Assembly: GCF_016907555.1 (NCBI RefSeq)
Contig: NZ_JAFBCE010000001.1
Location: 1,984,001-2,048,000, forward strand
Direction of reading: 5' to 3'
Length of the DNA: 64,000 bases
Source of the DNA: Microbacterium laevaniformans
GTDB taxonomy: Bacteria > Actinomycetota > Actinomycetes > Actinomycetales > Microbacteriaceae
Positions 28,243-40,026 of the stretch are shown in pieces (the stretch's first letter is position 1; the number at the start of each line of letters is the position of its first letter). Made by a program: the position numbers and the translations under genes. The notes beneath the pieces were generated by a model. It had not been told where the DNA came from, ran no database searches, and saw only the letters and a program-made list of their open reading frames with translations.

Positions 28243-29435
28243 CGCTTCTTCTCTCCTTTCGCCCGCGCACCATCGCGGGCGGCCTTCTTCTTCTTGCGTT
28301 TCTTGGGAGCGGGAAGGTCGTCGGGCGCAGGGACGGCGGGCAGTCGCACGGTGAAGGTCGAGCCCCGCCCCGGACGCGACCAGACCTCGACCTCTCCCCC
28401 GTGCCGCTGCACCGCGTGCTTGACGATCGACAGCCCCAGCCCCGTGCCGCCGGTGCGGCGCGAGCGCGCCTGGTCGGCACGATAGAACCGCTCGAACACG
28501 CGTTCCTGCTCGTCCTCCGGAATGCCGATCCCCCGATCGGTGACCGCGATCTCGACGACCCCGCCGTCCCGTTTCACGCCGACGCCGACCTGTCCGCCCT
28601 GCGGCGAGTACGCGATCGCGTTGGCCACCAGGTTGGCGACGGCCTCGGTGAGCACCTGCACGTCACCGCGCACGTACGCGTGCCTCTCGCCCCCGCGGGC
28701 GACGGTGATGGCGGCCGAGTCTGCGGCGACCGACTGGGACTCGATGGCGGCGGCGACGACCTCGTCGACGGACACGTCGCGCAGTTCCGTCAGATCGTCG
28801 GCGGACTGCAGCCGCGACAGGTTCATGATGCGCGACGTGAGCTGGCTGAGCCGCGCCGCCTCGGCGCTGAGGCGACTGGCGAAATGACGCACCTGATCGG
28901 GATCGTCGGCGGCCGACTCGACCGCCTCCGCGAGCAGGCTCACCGCACCCACCGGCGTCTTCAGCTCATGGCTGGTGTTGGCGACGAAGTCGCGGCGCAT
29001 CTCCTCGACGCGCTCCCGCTCCGTGATGTCACGGATGACGATGAGGATCAACCGCGGCGTGATCACGCTCGCCCGGGCCGAGACCAGCCGCGGCTCGACG
29101 CCGCGCTTGAGCCGCATCGTCTGCGTCTCCGGCGCCTCGGTACGACGGACGGTCCGGGCGAGGGCGCGCAGCTCATCGCCCGGCAGTGCGTAGTCCTCGT
29201 GCATGCCGAACAGCTCCGCGGGCGCCGAGACGGCGACGATCTGCAGCGACGTGTCGACGACCACCGCGACTTCGTCCATCCCCTGGAGCACCGCCGCCGT
29301 CCCGTCGGGCAGGGCCGTGGATGCCGCGACACGCGCGCGGTCACGCGCCCGCAGCGCGATGAGCACGAGCGTGGCCACTCCGCCGCCGAGGACGAGGCCG
29401 AGGATCAGCGCGATCGCCGGCTGCAGGGACTCCAT
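28239..29435 (-). CDS. senX3: SenX3-type phosphate sensor histidine kinase
   Basis: The 398-residue kinase has an N-terminal membrane helix (IALILGLVLGGGVATLVLIAL), a PAS-like region (VVVDTSLQIVAVSAPAELFGM), HisKA with phospho-His in ANTSHELKTPVGAV, and an ATPase domain with N box (VANLVANAIAYSPQGG) and G boxes (DRGIGIP, GGTGLGLSIV). A Lys/Arg-rich tail of about 25 residues follows the catalytic domain. In relatives it signals through RegX3 and is inhibited by PhoU and the Pst transporter at high phosphate. The ATG at 29435 gives the usual length. Confidence 0.92.
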   Translation of the reverse strand: MESLQPAIALILGLVLGGGVATLVLIALRARDRARVAASTALPDGTAAVLQGMDEVAVVVDTSLQIVAVSAPAELFGMHEDYALPGDELRALARTVRRTEAPETQTMRLKRGVEPRLVSARASVITPRLILIVIRDITERERVEEMRRDFVANTSHELKTPVGAVSLLAEAVESAADDPDQVRHFASRLSAEAARLSQLTSRIMNLSRLQSADDLTELRDVSVDEVVAAAIESQSVAADSAAITVARGGERHAYVRGDVQVLTEAVANLVANAIAYSPQGGQVGVGVKRDGGVVEIAVTDRGIGIPEDEQERVFERFYRADQARSRRTGGTGLGLSIVKHAVQRHGGEVEVWSRPGRGSTFTVRLPAVPAPDDLPAPKKRKKKKAARDGARAKGEKKR

Positions 29436-29507
29436 GGCTCCCAGCGTAGGGTGGTTGGACACCGCAGATTCACGATACGGATCAACGCCGGAAACGGCGT
29501 CGGCAAC

Positions 29508-29540
29508 GTTCATCGCTGCGGCACCGATCGTTAACCTTGG
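29508..29540 (+). promoter_or_regulatory. Pho-box-like triple repeat upstream of phoU
   Basis: Three 11-nt units in register: GTTCATCGCTG, CGGCACCGATC (degenerate), GTTAACCTTGG. They lie between senX3 and phoU and match the spacing of actinobacterial phosphate-regulator boxes. Confidence 0.6.
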
Positions 29541-29603
29541 CCCGCGATGATCACCGGGTCAGGAGGCGGCACCGTGCCTGCCTGCCGGAAGAGAGGCCCT
29601 CTC

Positions 29604-30305
29604 ATGCGCGAAGTGTTCCACCAGTCGCTCGAGGACGTGCAGTCGCGTCTCGTCGAGATCGCCGAGCTGGTCACGGAGGCGATCGACAAGGCCACCCGCG
29701 CCTTCGGTACCAGCGACGTCGCCCTTGCCGAAGAGGTCATCGAAGCCGACCAGACGATCGACGACAAGGCGGTCGCGCTCGACGAGCTGGCGATCCAGAT
29801 CCTCGCTCGTCAGCAGCCGGTCGCCCGCGATCTGCGCATCGTCGTCGCGGCCCTGCGCGTCAGCGCCTCCTTGGAGCGCATGGGCGACATCGCCGAGCAC
29901 ATCGCTCAGCTCACCCGCATGCGCTTCCCCGAGCGCGCCATCCCGAAGGGCCTGAAGGGGACCTTCACCAAGATGGGCGAGCTCGACGTCGAGGTCGCGA
30001 AGACCCTCACCGAGCTGCTGCGCACCGAAGACCTCAGCTACCTCGAAACGCTGCGCACACTCGACGACAAGGTCGATGACCACCACCTCGCCGTCTTCGA
30101 GAAGGTGCTGAGCGAGAACTGGCAGGGCGAGGCCGGAGCCACCGTCGATGCGACGCTGGCCAGCCGCTACCTCGAGCGCTTCGCCGACCACGCCGTCTCG
30201 GTGGCCAAGAAGGTGGCCTACCTCGCTACCGGCGACTGGACGCCCGACACCGACACGATCGCCGTCATCATCGCCGAGGGCGAATCGGTCGACGGCGTCG
30301 AGTGA
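29604..30305 (+). CDS. phoU: Phosphate signalling protein PhoU
   Basis: The 233-residue helical protein has two PhoU repeats, each with an ExxxD-type metal motif (DQTIDDKAVALDELAIQIL; DDKVDDHHLAVF) and the conserved LRIVVAALRVSASLERMGDIAEHIAQL and ASRYLERFADHAVSVAKKV. It links the Pst transporter state to SenX3. It is encoded divergently from senX3-regX3, as in other actinobacteria. Two strong hairpins follow the gene. Confidence 0.95.
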   Translation: MREVFHQSLEDVQSRLVEIAELVTEAIDKATRAFGTSDVALAEEVIEADQTIDDKAVALDELAIQILARQQPVARDLRIVVAALRVSASLERMGDIAEHIAQLTRMRFPERAIPKGLKGTFTKMGELDVEVAKTLTELLRTEDLSYLETLRTLDDKVDDHHLAVFEKVLSENWQGEAGATVDATLASRYLERFADHAVSVAKKVAYLATGDWTPDTDTIAVIIAEGESVDGVE

Positions 30306-30310
30306 GACGT

Positions 30311-30369
30311 CGCCTCCGCTGTGGCGGAGGCGGAAACCGAAGAGGGGGATGCCGGTCGGCATCCCCCTC
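30311..30369. terminator. Tandem hairpins between phoU and gpm
   Basis: The first hairpin has a 9-bp stem (CGCCTCCGC with GCGGAGGCG, 30311-30332). The second has a 12-bp perfect stem (GAGGGGGATGCC with GGCATCCCCCTC, 30342-30369). Both lie between convergent genes. Confidence 0.8.
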
Positions 30370-30393
30370 TCGCGTTCGTACGGCCGCTGAGCC

Positions 30394-31143
30394 TCAGCCC
30401 TTGCCCTGGCTCGCGACAGCCGCGGCGCCGGCAGCGGCGGCCTCGGGATCGAGGTAGGCGCCCGGCTCGAGCGGCATGAGGTCTTCACCGAGGCGGTAGA
30501 CGAGCGGGATGCCGGTCGGGATGTTCAACTCGGCGATGTCGGCGTCGCTGATGCCGTCGAGGTGCTTGACCAGGCCGCGCAGCGAGTTGCCGTGCGCGGT
30601 CACCAGAACGGTCTTGCCCGCCTTCAGGTCCGGAACGATCTCGTTCTCCCAGTAGGGCAGGAGGCGGTCGATGACGATCTTCAGCGACTCGGTGCGCGGG
30701 ACGTCGCCGTCGATGCCGGCGTAGCGCGGGTCGTTCACCTGGCTGTAGGGCGAGTCATCGGGAAGCGCGGGCGGCGGCACATCGAACGAGCGGCGCCACA
30801 GCATGAACTGCTCCTCACCGAACTGCTCGAGCGTCTCTGCCTTGTCCTTGCCCTGGAGGTCGCCGTAGTGACGCTCGTTGAGGCGCCACGACCGCTTCAC
30901 GGGGATCCACAGACGGTCGGCCGCGTCCAGCGCGATGTTGGCCGTCTGGATCGCCCGACTGAGCAGCGACGTGTGCAGCACATCGGGCAGGATGCCGGAA
31001 TCCTTCAGCAGTTCACCGCCGCGCGCGGCCTCGCCGCGCCCCTGCTCGGTGAGGCGGACGTCCACCCATCCGGTGAACTGGTTGGTCTTGTTCCACTCGC
31101 TCTGCCCGTGGCGGAGGAGGATCAGCGTGTACGGCGCGGTCAT
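30394..31143 (-). CDS. gpmA: 2,3-bisphosphoglycerate-dependent phosphoglycerate mutase
   Basis: The 249-residue enzyme has the RHG motif ([18 protein letters not shown]) with the catalytic His, the second Arg ([12 protein letters not shown]), [17 protein letters not shown], the [13 protein letters not shown]is and the C-terminal [10 protein letters not shown] loop. It interconverts 2- and 3-phosphoglycerate in glycolysis. The start 31143 is chosen for its AGGA at suitable spacing; an upstream ATG at 31152 adds three residues. It is convergent with phoU. Confidence 0.94.
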   Translation of the reverse strand: MTAPYTLILLRHGQSEWNKTNQFTGWVDVRLTEQGRGEAARGGELLKDSGILPDVLHTSLLSRAIQTANIALDAADRLWIPVKRSWRLNERHYGDLQGKDKAETLEQFGEEQFMLWRRSFDVPPPALPDDSPYSQVNDPRYAGIDGDVPRTESLKIVIDRLLPYWENEIVPDLKAGKTVLVTAHGNSLRGLVKHLDGISDADIAELNIPTGIPLVYRLGEDLMPLEPGAYLDPEAAAAGAAAVASQGKG

Positions 31144-31184
31144 GCTCGTCATCCTACCGGCGCGCGCGCTGGCATCATGGGGGG

Positions 31185-32024
31185 ATGCCGCCGGAGAAAG
31201 CCCCCGCTCGTGGGGTCGTCGGTCAGATCACGCGCGGCACGACGAACACCAACCGGCTGCGGCGCATCGACCGCTGGATCGCCCGGCATCCCGTGCTGAG
31301 GCGCGCCGCCGATCCGTTCGTGGTCGACCTCGGATACGGCGCGAGCGCCGTCACCGTGTTCGAGCTCGAGGAGCGGCTGCGGCGCGCCCGCCCCGGTGTC
31401 GATGTGCTCGGGCTGGAGATCGATCCGGCCCGCGTCGAGCGGGCCCGCACGCAGCTGCTCGACGTGCGCGCGGGGCGCACGGCGTTCTCGCCCGACGCTC
31501 ACGTGTCCTTCGCCCGCGGCGGGTTCGAGGTGCCGACGCCGCAAGGGCGCCGACCTGCGGTGCTGCGGGCGTTGAACGTGCTGCGGCAGTACGACGAGCA
31601 CGAGGTGAAGGATGCGTGGGCGCGCATGACGCGGCGCCTGCATCCCGACGGCATCCTCGTGGAAGGCACCTGCGACGAGCTCGGGCGGATCTGCACGTGG
31701 GTCGAGATCGGCGCCGACGCCGCGCCACGAACGCTCACGCTGTCGTTGCGTCTGAGCGAACTCGCCTCGCCGTCGATCGCCGCGGAGCGGCTGCCGAAGG
31801 CCCTCATCCACCGCAACGTGCCCGGTGAGCCGGTGCACGATTTCCTGCGCACTCTCGACGAGGAGTGGACACGCGCCGTCGGCACCGCGTCGTTCGGACC
31901 GGTGCAGCGCTGGCGCGCCGCGCTCGACGCGATGCACGCGACGGGCTGGCCTGTGCAGGGCCGGGCGCGCTGGCGGCTGGGCGAGGTCACCGTGCCGTGG
32001 AGCCTGGTCGCTCCCGTCGTCTGA
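31185..32024 (+). CDS. Class I SAM-dependent methyltransferase-like protein
   Basis: The 279-residue protein has a Rossmann-type motif I ([19 protein letters not shown]) and a second acidic strand ([16 protein letters not shown]), typical of class I SAM-dependent methyltransferases or spermidine-synthase-like folds. The C-terminal part has [20 protein letters not shown] and [14 protein letters not shown], which I cannot link to a known substrate. It diverges from gpm by about 40 bp and is a single-gene unit. Confidence 0.75.
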   Translation: MPPEKAPARGVVGQITRGTTNTNRLRRIDRWIARHPVLRRAADPFVVDLGYGASAVTVFELEERLRRARPGVDVLGLEIDPARVERARTQLLDVRAGRTAFSPDAHVSFARGGFEVPTPQGRRPAVLRALNVLRQYDEHEVKDAWARMTRRLHPDGILVEGTCDELGRICTWVEIGADAAPRTLTLSLRLSELASPSIAAERLPKALIHRNVPGEPVHDFLRTLDEEWTRAVGTASFGPVQRWRAALDAMHATGWPVQGRARWRLGEVTVPWSLVAPVV

Positions 32025-32161
32025 CCGGCGCCCGCCGGCGAACGGCCGACCGAGCGCAGGCGATCTGCCCGGCACAGGCCGATTCTGCGCCGTTCTGCCT
32101 CTCCCCGGCACATTGCCTGCCCTCGGGGGCGCGCCATCGGCGGTTCGGGGCGGCCGGCGGC

Positions 32162-33295
32162 TCAGACGCGCGGGATCGCGGCGCGCGCCTCGTCGGCGGG
32201 CATCCCCGCCGCCGTCATGAGGTCGACCGCCAGCGGGCGCAGCGCACCGATGAGCGTCTGGTCGACGGCCGAGCTGCGATCGGCGAGAACGGTGGGATCC
32301 AGACGGGCCGCCACGGCACGGACGGCTTCGCGGGCGGCCGGCTCATAGGAGATGTCGCCGAGCGACTCCGCAATGAGGCGCGCACCGGCCGCGAGTTCGG
32401 TGAGCAGATCGGCGGCGATGGGACGCGGCTGCCGGTCGTCGCAGAGATAGACCACGCGTCTGGCGATCACGCGCAGATTACGGGTGGCCAGGTCCAGGTG
32501 CAGGCGGATGCGGTCCTGCCGCTGGAACTCCGAGCGCTGGCGGCGCAGGAACGGCGAGATGCGCGCGATCTCCGAACCCGACTCGATTCCGGCGCGCCAC
32601 TGGTCGACCAGCCCCTGAAGGGCGCGCGCCTTGGCGAGTCCGCGCTCTGCGCACACCGCGTCACCGCGGCGCAGGGCCTGCACGAGGGTGGACACGGCGC
32701 CGTCGAACGCCGAGAACAGCGCCGCTCCTTCCCGCGCGACCGTACGCAGCGGGCTGCGCGGCAGCAACGCCGTCACCAGCAGGGCCATGACACCCCCGAC
32801 GAGACCGTCGATCATCCGGAGGAACGGCACGCTCACCGGGATGACCATCACGATCGCCGACTGCATCGCCGCGGCGATCGCGAACGCCGGCTGGGGCGAG
32901 AGGAACCGCGCGACGATCAGCGAGGCCGTCAGCGTGATGCCGAGCTGCCACCACCCGATTCCCGCGACGAACACGATCAGCTCCGCGACGAGGATTCCGA
33001 CGACCATTCCGATCACCGTCTCCAGCACCCGGCGCGGTCGGGCGTCCCTCACGAGACCGAGGCTCGAGACCGTGACGGTGGCCGCCAGCAGGGGCGCCGC
33101 GTGACCGAGCACGTAATGGGCGAACGAGAACGCCGCGGTCGCTGCGATCACGATCTGCGCGATCGCAGGAGCCGACACGATGACACGGTCGATGCCGACA
33201 CGCGGATACCAGCGGGAACGCCACCCGGTCGGGATGGCGGCGGTCCGCGCAGCCGTGTTCCCGGGGCGTTCCGAGGGCGGCGGCGCGGACGTCAC
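32162..33295 (-). CDS. FUSC-family membrane protein
   Basis: The 377-residue protein has about six membrane helices in its N-terminal half (IVIAATAAFSFAHYVLGHAAPLLAATVTVSS, VIGMVVGILVAELIVFVAG, IAAAMQSAIVMVIP) and a cytoplasmic helical C-terminal domain, as in FUSC (aromatic acid exporter/fusaric-acid resistance) proteins. The start is set at GTG 33295, five bases after ygfZ; upstream alternatives are in other genes. It is the last gene of a five-gene operon. The substrate is unknown. Confidence 0.78.
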   Translation of the reverse strand: MTSAPPPSERPGNTAARTAAIPTGWRSRWYPRVGIDRVIVSAPAIAQIVIAATAAFSFAHYVLGHAAPLLAATVTVSSLGLVRDARPRRVLETVIGMVVGILVAELIVFVAGIGWWQLGITLTASLIVARFLSPQPAFAIAAAMQSAIVMVIPVSVPFLRMIDGLVGGVMALLVTALLPRSPLRTVAREGAALFSAFDGAVSTLVQALRRGDAVCAERGLAKARALQGLVDQWRAGIESGSEIARISPFLRRQRSEFQRQDRIRLHLDLATRNLRVIARRVVYLCDDRQPRPIAADLLTELAAGARLIAESLGDISYEPAAREAVRAVAARLDPTVLADRSSAVDQTLIGALRPLAVDLMTAAGMPADEARAAIPRV

Positions 33296-33300
33296 CGTGC

Positions 33301-34407
33301 TCAGCGGCGCCGGGAGAGCCGCGGCATCCGCGGGATCGATGCGGTGCGCCCGGCGTCGGGCGGGACGATGACCTCCTGCGCTGCCGCGATCCGCCCCTCG
33401 TCCACCGCGACGGTCAGATCGGCCTCGACCGGAACCGTGCGCTTGACGTACGCGAGGGCGATCGGCCCCTCCTCGAAGTGGCGTGCGACGGAGGTCACCG
33501 CGCCGACCGCCTCGTCGCCGAGGAAGACCTCGGCTCCACTCACCGGCAGGTCGGCGTCGCTGCCATCCAGCTGCAGGGCGACGAGCCGGCGCGGCGGATG
33601 ACCGAGGTTGTGCACCTTCGCGACCGTCTCCTGACCGCGGTAGCAGCCCTTGTCCAGGTGCACCGCGGTGCGCAGCCAGTCGGCCTCGTGCGGCAGCGCC
33701 CGTCCGTCGGCCTCGGTCGCGGCGCGAGGACGCCAGGCGGCGACGCGGACGGCATCGACGGCCATCCATCCGGCGACGGGCTGATCACCGGATGCCGCGG
33801 CCTCGGCGAGGCGGGACGCCGCATCGACCGGCACGATCGCCTCCGCCCAGTCGTACGACTCCCCCGGGTGCGGGTCGGCGGGAGCGTATCCCCACCCGCC
33901 GGTGCCGACCGCAGGCCACGGGTCGTGCCAGATCGCGAGCGGGTCGAGCGCAGCAACCGCTTGCGCGGTGCCGCCGATAACGCGCACCTCCTCCGAAAGG
34001 TCCTGCGGCTCTACCCGCAACCGGAACCGCATGCGACTGAGCCACGTCACGAGCGCCGCGGAGCGGGACCGATCGACGATCAGCCACGTGCGCTCACCGT
34101 CGTCCACGACTCCCGCGGCGTGTTCGACGTGGCCCTGCGGGTCGAGCACGAGCAGCTCGGTGCTGGTGCCCGGTGCGAGCGCCGTGAGCGCCTGCGAGGT
34201 GATGGAATCCAGCCAGCTGAGGCGGTCGACACCGTCGACCGCGACCACGACCCGGTCTTCGAGGGGCGCAAGTGCCCGTCCGGCGATGAGATCGCGCTGT
34301 TCACGCGCGGGCGCGGCCACATGCACCAGCCCACGCTCGTCGATGACGGCACCGGGAACGACGGTGAACGCGCTGGCGACGGCGGCAGGACGGGGCGCCT
34401 CGGACAT
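33301..34407 (-). CDS. ygfZ: YgfZ/GcvT-like folate-binding protein
   Basis: The 368-residue protein has the GcvT-like beta-barrel core and the YgfZ signature motif KGCYRGQETVAKVHNLGHPPRR near residue 265. YgfZ proteins bind tetrahydrofolate and support Fe-S cluster enzymes. It lies 2 bp after the FABP gene stop and is translated in the same operon. In M. tuberculosis the corresponding gene is also near an FABP-like gene and pabC, so the neighbourhood is conserved. Confidence 0.9.
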   Translation of the reverse strand: MSEAPRPAAVASAFTVVPGAVIDERGLVHVAAPAREQRDLIAGRALAPLEDRVVVAVDGVDRLSWLDSITSQALTALAPGTSTELLVLDPQGHVEHAAGVVDDGERTWLIVDRSRSAALVTWLSRMRFRLRVEPQDLSEEVRVIGGTAQAVAALDPLAIWHDPWPAVGTGGWGYAPADPHPGESYDWAEAIVPVDAASRLAEAAASGDQPVAGWMAVDAVRVAAWRPRAATEADGRALPHEADWLRTAVHLDKGCYRGQETVAKVHNLGHPPRRLVALQLDGSDADLPVSGAEVFLGDEAVGAVTSVARHFEEGPIALAYVKRTVPVEADLTVAVDEGRIAAAQEVIVPPDAGRTASIPRMPRLSRRR

Positions 34408-34409
34408 GC

Positions 34410-35015
34410 TCACTCGGCCCGCGCCAGTCGTGCCGACGCGTGCGAACCGAGCTCGCCGCCGAGCGCGGCGATGTCCCACGCCCAGAGCAGGTGGCCGTCG
34501 ACGAGGCCGTACATCCGGGTCGCCGCAGTGTAGACCTTCGCGCTGGCGGGGCGCACCACGGCATCCGTCGCCAGATCGATGCGTGGGCCGCGGACCTGCC
34601 CGACGTAGAGCTCGCTGATGCCGTCCGAGTGCACGATCGCCACCTCGAGATCGAAGCCGCCCTCCTCGTTGCGCAGCGACTCGACGTCGTCGGCCGTCCG
34701 CCCGGCGTCGCGTACCGCCGACGGCGGCAGCAGCGCCGGCCCGGGATCGGCCTGCCCGAGGGGGCGAGCCAGGCGCCAGTATCCGGTCTCCGCGACGAGG
34801 GGCGTGCGCGTCTCGTCGTCGGCGACGAACCATGCGCTCGCGGCGTAGTTCACGTAATCGCCGCCGTCGTGGCTGAAGCTCACCCGATGGGCGAACTCGC
34901 CGCGGAAGGCAACGCCGTCGGCCTCATAGTCGATGACGCCGGTGCCTTCCCAGACACCGAGCAGCCACGAGAGCGGAACGAGATCGGCCGGCAGGTCGGT
35001 CGGCAGGTCGATCAT
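34410..35015 (-). CDS. FABP/DUF1794 (nitrobindin-like) protein
   Basis: This 201-residue beta-barrel protein has the signatures LSWLLGVWEGTGVIDY, ETGYWRLARP, and AATRMYGLVDGHLLWAWDIAALG. Related actinobacterial proteins bind heme as nitrobindins or bind fatty acids. The proximal His position of nitrobindin cannot be confirmed by eye. It is in the operon just before ygfZ (2-bp gap) and after the 37-residue membrane protein. Confidence 0.9.
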   Translation of the reverse strand: MIDLPTDLPADLVPLSWLLGVWEGTGVIDYEADGVAFRGEFAHRVSFSHDGGDYVNYAASAWFVADDETRTPLVAETGYWRLARPLGQADPGPALLPPSAVRDAGRTADDVESLRNEEGGFDLEVAIVHSDGISELYVGQVRGPRIDLATDAVVRPASAKVYTAATRMYGLVDGHLLWAWDIAALGGELGSHASARLARAE

Positions 35016-35020
35016 GCCGA

Positions 35021-35134
35021 TCAGCGCTGGCCGCGGTAGAGGTTCTTGATCACGACACCCGACACGAAGACGATCGCGAGCGAGGCGAGCGCGAGCAACC
35101 CGACGAAGAAGAGTTCGAGCGCGAGCAGGTCCAT
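35021..35134 (-). CDS. 37-residue single-helix membrane protein
   Basis: The frame reads MDLLALELFFVGLLALASLAI then VFVSGVVIKNLYRGQR. One hydrophobic helix is followed by a basic cytoplasmic end. It lies 5 bp before the FABP gene and 15 bp after the 95-residue membrane protein, in the same operon. It is too short for automatic calling but sits precisely between operon genes, supporting it as real. The function is unknown. Confidence 0.6.
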   Translation of the reverse strand: MDLLALELFFVGLLALASLAIVFVSGVVIKNLYRGQR

Positions 35135-35149
35135 GTCCTCACTCTACCG

Positions 35150-35437
35150 TCACGCGAACATGCTGGAGAGTCCGAGACCGAGCCCGATCAGGCCCATGAT
35201 CACGAACGCGCCGAGGGTACTCAGCGCCATCCGGCGCACGAAGCCCTGCGAGTGTCCCTGAACCAACTGCACGACGAAGGCGAGGATGAGGCAGGCGGCC
35301 ATGCCCACCGGCATCCATGCGGCGCGCCACTCGCCCGGAGCGACGACGCCGATCACGATCGCGATCACCGCGCCAGCGGCCCAGACTCCGACGATGCCGC
35401 CGTACTCGGCGCGGGGCGCCAATCCGGGAAGCGTCAT
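35150..35437 (-). CDS. Three-helix membrane protein (operon head)
   Basis: The 95-residue protein has three predicted membrane helices (GGIVGVWAAGAVIAIVIGVV; AAWMPVGMAACLILAFVVQL; ALSTLGAFVIMGLIGLGLGL). GGGAGG precedes the ATG. It is the first gene of the five-gene minus-strand operon and divergent from the GlnR-like regulator. No domain is recognised. Confidence 0.72.
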   Translation of the reverse strand: MTLPGLAPRAEYGGIVGVWAAGAVIAIVIGVVAPGEWRAAWMPVGMAACLILAFVVQLVQGHSQGFVRRMALSTLGAFVIMGLIGLGLGLSSMFA

Positions 35438-35563
35438 CCTCCCATTGTCACCGACGCGCGCACTCCGCGCACGTCGGCCGAGCCACCCGCGCACGGCGCC
35501 CGTGCGAGCGGGTTCTAAGATGGGGGCACGGTTCGGGGGCATCCGAACCGGAAGGGACCCCCA

Positions 35564-36262
35564 TTGGCTCAGCTTCTCGTCTTGAGTTCCGCCCCGGGCG
35601 GGGGCCCCGTCCTGCCTGCGCTCGAGCTGCTCAGCCATCGCGTCCGGCAGATTCTCGCCGAGCCGGCCCAGCTCGTGAACGCGCCGAGCTCGGATGTCAT
35701 CTTCGTCGACGCCCGTGCCGACCTGGTCGGGGCGAAGTCGCTGTGCAAGATCCTCAACACGACGGGCCTGGACGCACCGCTGGTGCTCGTCGTGACCGAG
35801 GGGGGCCTCACGGCGGTGTCGACGGACTGGGGCATCGACGACGTGATCCTGGTCGGTGCCGGCCCCGCCGAGGTCGACGCGCGCATCCGGCTGGCGGTCG
35901 GACGCCAATCCGCATCACAGGTCTCCAGCCGCATCCAGACCTCTGGCATCACGATCGATGAGTCGTCCTACTCGGCCAAGGTGCACGGCAAGCCGCTGGA
36001 TCTCACCTACAAGGAGTTCCAGCTGCTCCACTTCTTCGCGACGCATCCCTCGCGCGTGTTCACGCGCGAGCAGCTGCTGAGCGAGGTGTGGGGTTACGAC
36101 TACTTCGGGGGCACGAGGACGGTCGACGTGCACGTACGACGCCTGCGCGCCAAACTCGGAGACCTCGAGCAGCTCATCGGCACGGTCCGCAACGTGGGTT
36201 ACCGCTTCAACGTCTACGAGGACGACCAGATCCCCTCACCGCATGAGGCCTCTTCGGCGTGA
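35564..36262 (+). CDS. GlnR-type atypical response regulator
   Basis: The 232-residue protein starts at TTG, with GGAAGGGAC upstream. Its degenerate receiver ([48 protein letters not shown]) and winged-helix domain ([49 protein letters not shown] in parts) match the GlnR family, which controls nitrogen and carbon uptake genes in actinobacteria without a paired kinase. The phosphorylation pocket is incomplete, as in GlnR. It lies upstream of ppk. Confidence 0.85.
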   Translation: MAQLLVLSSAPGGGPVLPALELLSHRVRQILAEPAQLVNAPSSDVIFVDARADLVGAKSLCKILNTTGLDAPLVLVVTEGGLTAVSTDWGIDDVILVGAGPAEVDARIRLAVGRQSASQVSSRIQTSGITIDESSYSAKVHGKPLDLTYKEFQLLHFFATHPSRVFTREQLLSEVWGYDYFGGTRTVDVHVRRLRAKLGDLEQLIGTVRNVGYRFNVYEDDQIPSPHEASSA

Positions 36263-36294
36263 TGACGGCGCAGCCAGCGCCGCGCAACGCCGTG

Positions 36295-36316
36295 GTTAAC
36301 GCGTCGGTCACCTGGC
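36295..36316 (+). promoter_or_regulatory. Pho-box-like repeat upstream of ppk
   Basis: Two direct 11-nt units: GTTAACGCGTC and GGTCACCTGGC, ending 17 bases before the ppk ATG. They match the GTTCACC-type boxes seen at pstS and phoU. Confidence 0.6.
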
Positions 36317-36333
36317 CCTGACATGATGAGGGA

Positions 36334-38498
<2,165 letters not shown>

Positions 38499-38502
<4 letters not shown>

Positions 38503-39437
38503 CCGACACCGCCGTCTACGCGGCCGGTGGCGTGGTGTGGCGCGTGGTCGACGGCAAGCTCCGCGTGCTGGTCATCCATCGCACGGCCTACGCCGACGTC
38601 ACGATCCCCAAAGGCAAGGTCGATCCCGGAGAGAGCCTCGCCGAGACCGCCGTGCGCGAGATCTTCGAGGAGACCGGAATCCGCGTGGCCCTCGGCATCC
38701 CCGTCGGCGTCTCGCGATATCACATGCCCAACAAGCGGCAGAAGATCGTGCACTACTGGTCTGCCGAGGCGACGGATGCCGCGATCCGCACCTCCGCGTT
38801 CGTGCCCAACAAGGAGATCGCCGCCATCGAGTGGCTTTCGCCGAAGAAGGCGCTCGCGAAGCTGTCGTATCCCGTCGACGTCGAGATCATGGAGCAGTTC
38901 CTGCGCTACGTCGACGACGGTGTGCTGCAGACGTTCCCCATCGTCGTGCTGCGCCATGCCCGGGCCCTCCCCCGTGAGGACTGGGACGGCTCCGACGCGG
39001 CGCGACCGCTCACGGCCCGCGGGACGAAACAGGCGGCGGCCTCCGTCGGGCCGCTTCGCGCCTTCGGCGTGCGCAAGATCGTTTCCAGCGACGCCGTCCG
39101 GTGCGTGACCACGGTCACCCCGCTCGCGGCGGCGATCGGCAAGGACATTCACCGCACCTCGGCGCTCAGCCAGGACGCCTGGGAGGACGGCACGGCGGAC
39201 GTCCGCTCGGTCATCGGACGCCGTGTACGCTCGCGCAAGCCCGCGGTGCTGTGCAGTCACGGACCGGTGCTCCCCGGCATCCTGTCCGAACTGGCCCTCG
39301 CGACCGGAACCCTGCACGGCTCGTACTTGGGCAGCGCGTCCGCGCTCGAGACGGGCGCCTTCTCGGTGGTGCACCTGTCGGCGACGAACCCGGGCTCGGG
39401 CATCATCGCGATCGAGACGCACGAGCCGAAGCTGTAG
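38499..39437 (+). CDS. NUDIX-histidine phosphatase fusion (MutT1-like)
   Basis: The 312-residue protein has an N-terminal NUDIX domain with box [22 protein letters not shown], then a SixA/RHG-type histidine phosphatase domain ([29 protein letters not shown]) from about residue 150. Mycobacterial MutT1 with this architecture hydrolyses 8-oxo-dGTP and diadenosine polyphosphates. Overlap with ppk indicates translational coupling and a link to polyphosphate or nucleotide metabolism. Length is normal. Confidence 0.9.
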
Positions 39438-39440
39438 ATC

Positions 39441-40001
39441 GTGGAGGGGCTCCGCCTCGCGTGGGCGCCGGCCCCCTCCTCGCGCGACGGCCGACGGGCG
39501 GTTGCGTGGGGGCTGATCCGCGACCTTCTGCGCGCGGAAGCGGTGACGGAGGTGCGGCTGACGAACCCGTGTCCGCAGTGCGGGGGCCCGCATGGCCCGG
39601 TGCGGGTGGAGGATGCCGCGTGGCGAGCGGGGGTGACGTACGCCGGGCGCTTCGCTGTGGTCGGCGTTGTTCCGGGCGCCGGTGGGGGCTTCGCCGTCGA
39701 CGCGGAACCACTCCACGACACGGTCCGCGAAGCCGCCGGCGGCGTCCCGGGTGGGGTGCGCCGGTGGGTGAGGGTCGAGGCCGCGCTCAAGGCCGTCGGC
39801 ACGGCACTGCGGATCGACGCGGCATCCGTCAGGCTCGAGGAGTCAGCCGACGGGGCTCGCTGGTTCGCCGGTGTTCCCGGGGTGGCGACGACCGTTCACG
39901 GCGTGGATCTCGACGGCCCGCCGGGGATCCTCCTGTCTGCCGCGGTAGTCGACACCGTGGTCGACACGATGGTCGACACGGCGTCGATGAGCGCCAGATG
40001 A
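39441..40001 (+). CDS. 4'-phosphopantetheinyl transferase-like protein
   Basis: The 186-residue protein (GTG start) has Sfp-type features: CPQCGGPHGPVRV near residue 44, the acidic metal motif VDAEP at 86-90 and RRWVRVEAALKAVGTAL at about 107-122 (WxxxEAxxK). It would transfer phosphopantetheine onto a carrier domain. It is convergent with the Pls/M1 operon, whose NRPS has a carrier domain needing this modification. The usual SHS motif is replaced by VTYAGRFAVV, so activity should be tested. It sits 3 bp after the NUDIX gene. Confidence 0.72.
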   Translation: MEGLRLAWAPAPSSRDGRRAVAWGLIRDLLRAEAVTEVRLTNPCPQCGGPHGPVRVEDAAWRAGVTYAGRFAVVGVVPGAGGGFAVDAEPLHDTVREAAGGVPGGVRRWVRVEAALKAVGTALRIDAASVRLEESADGARWFAGVPGVATTVHGVDLDGPPGILLSAAVVDTVVDTMVDTASMSAR

Positions 40002-40026
40002 GGCGGGGGTGTCGGTCTCGTGACCG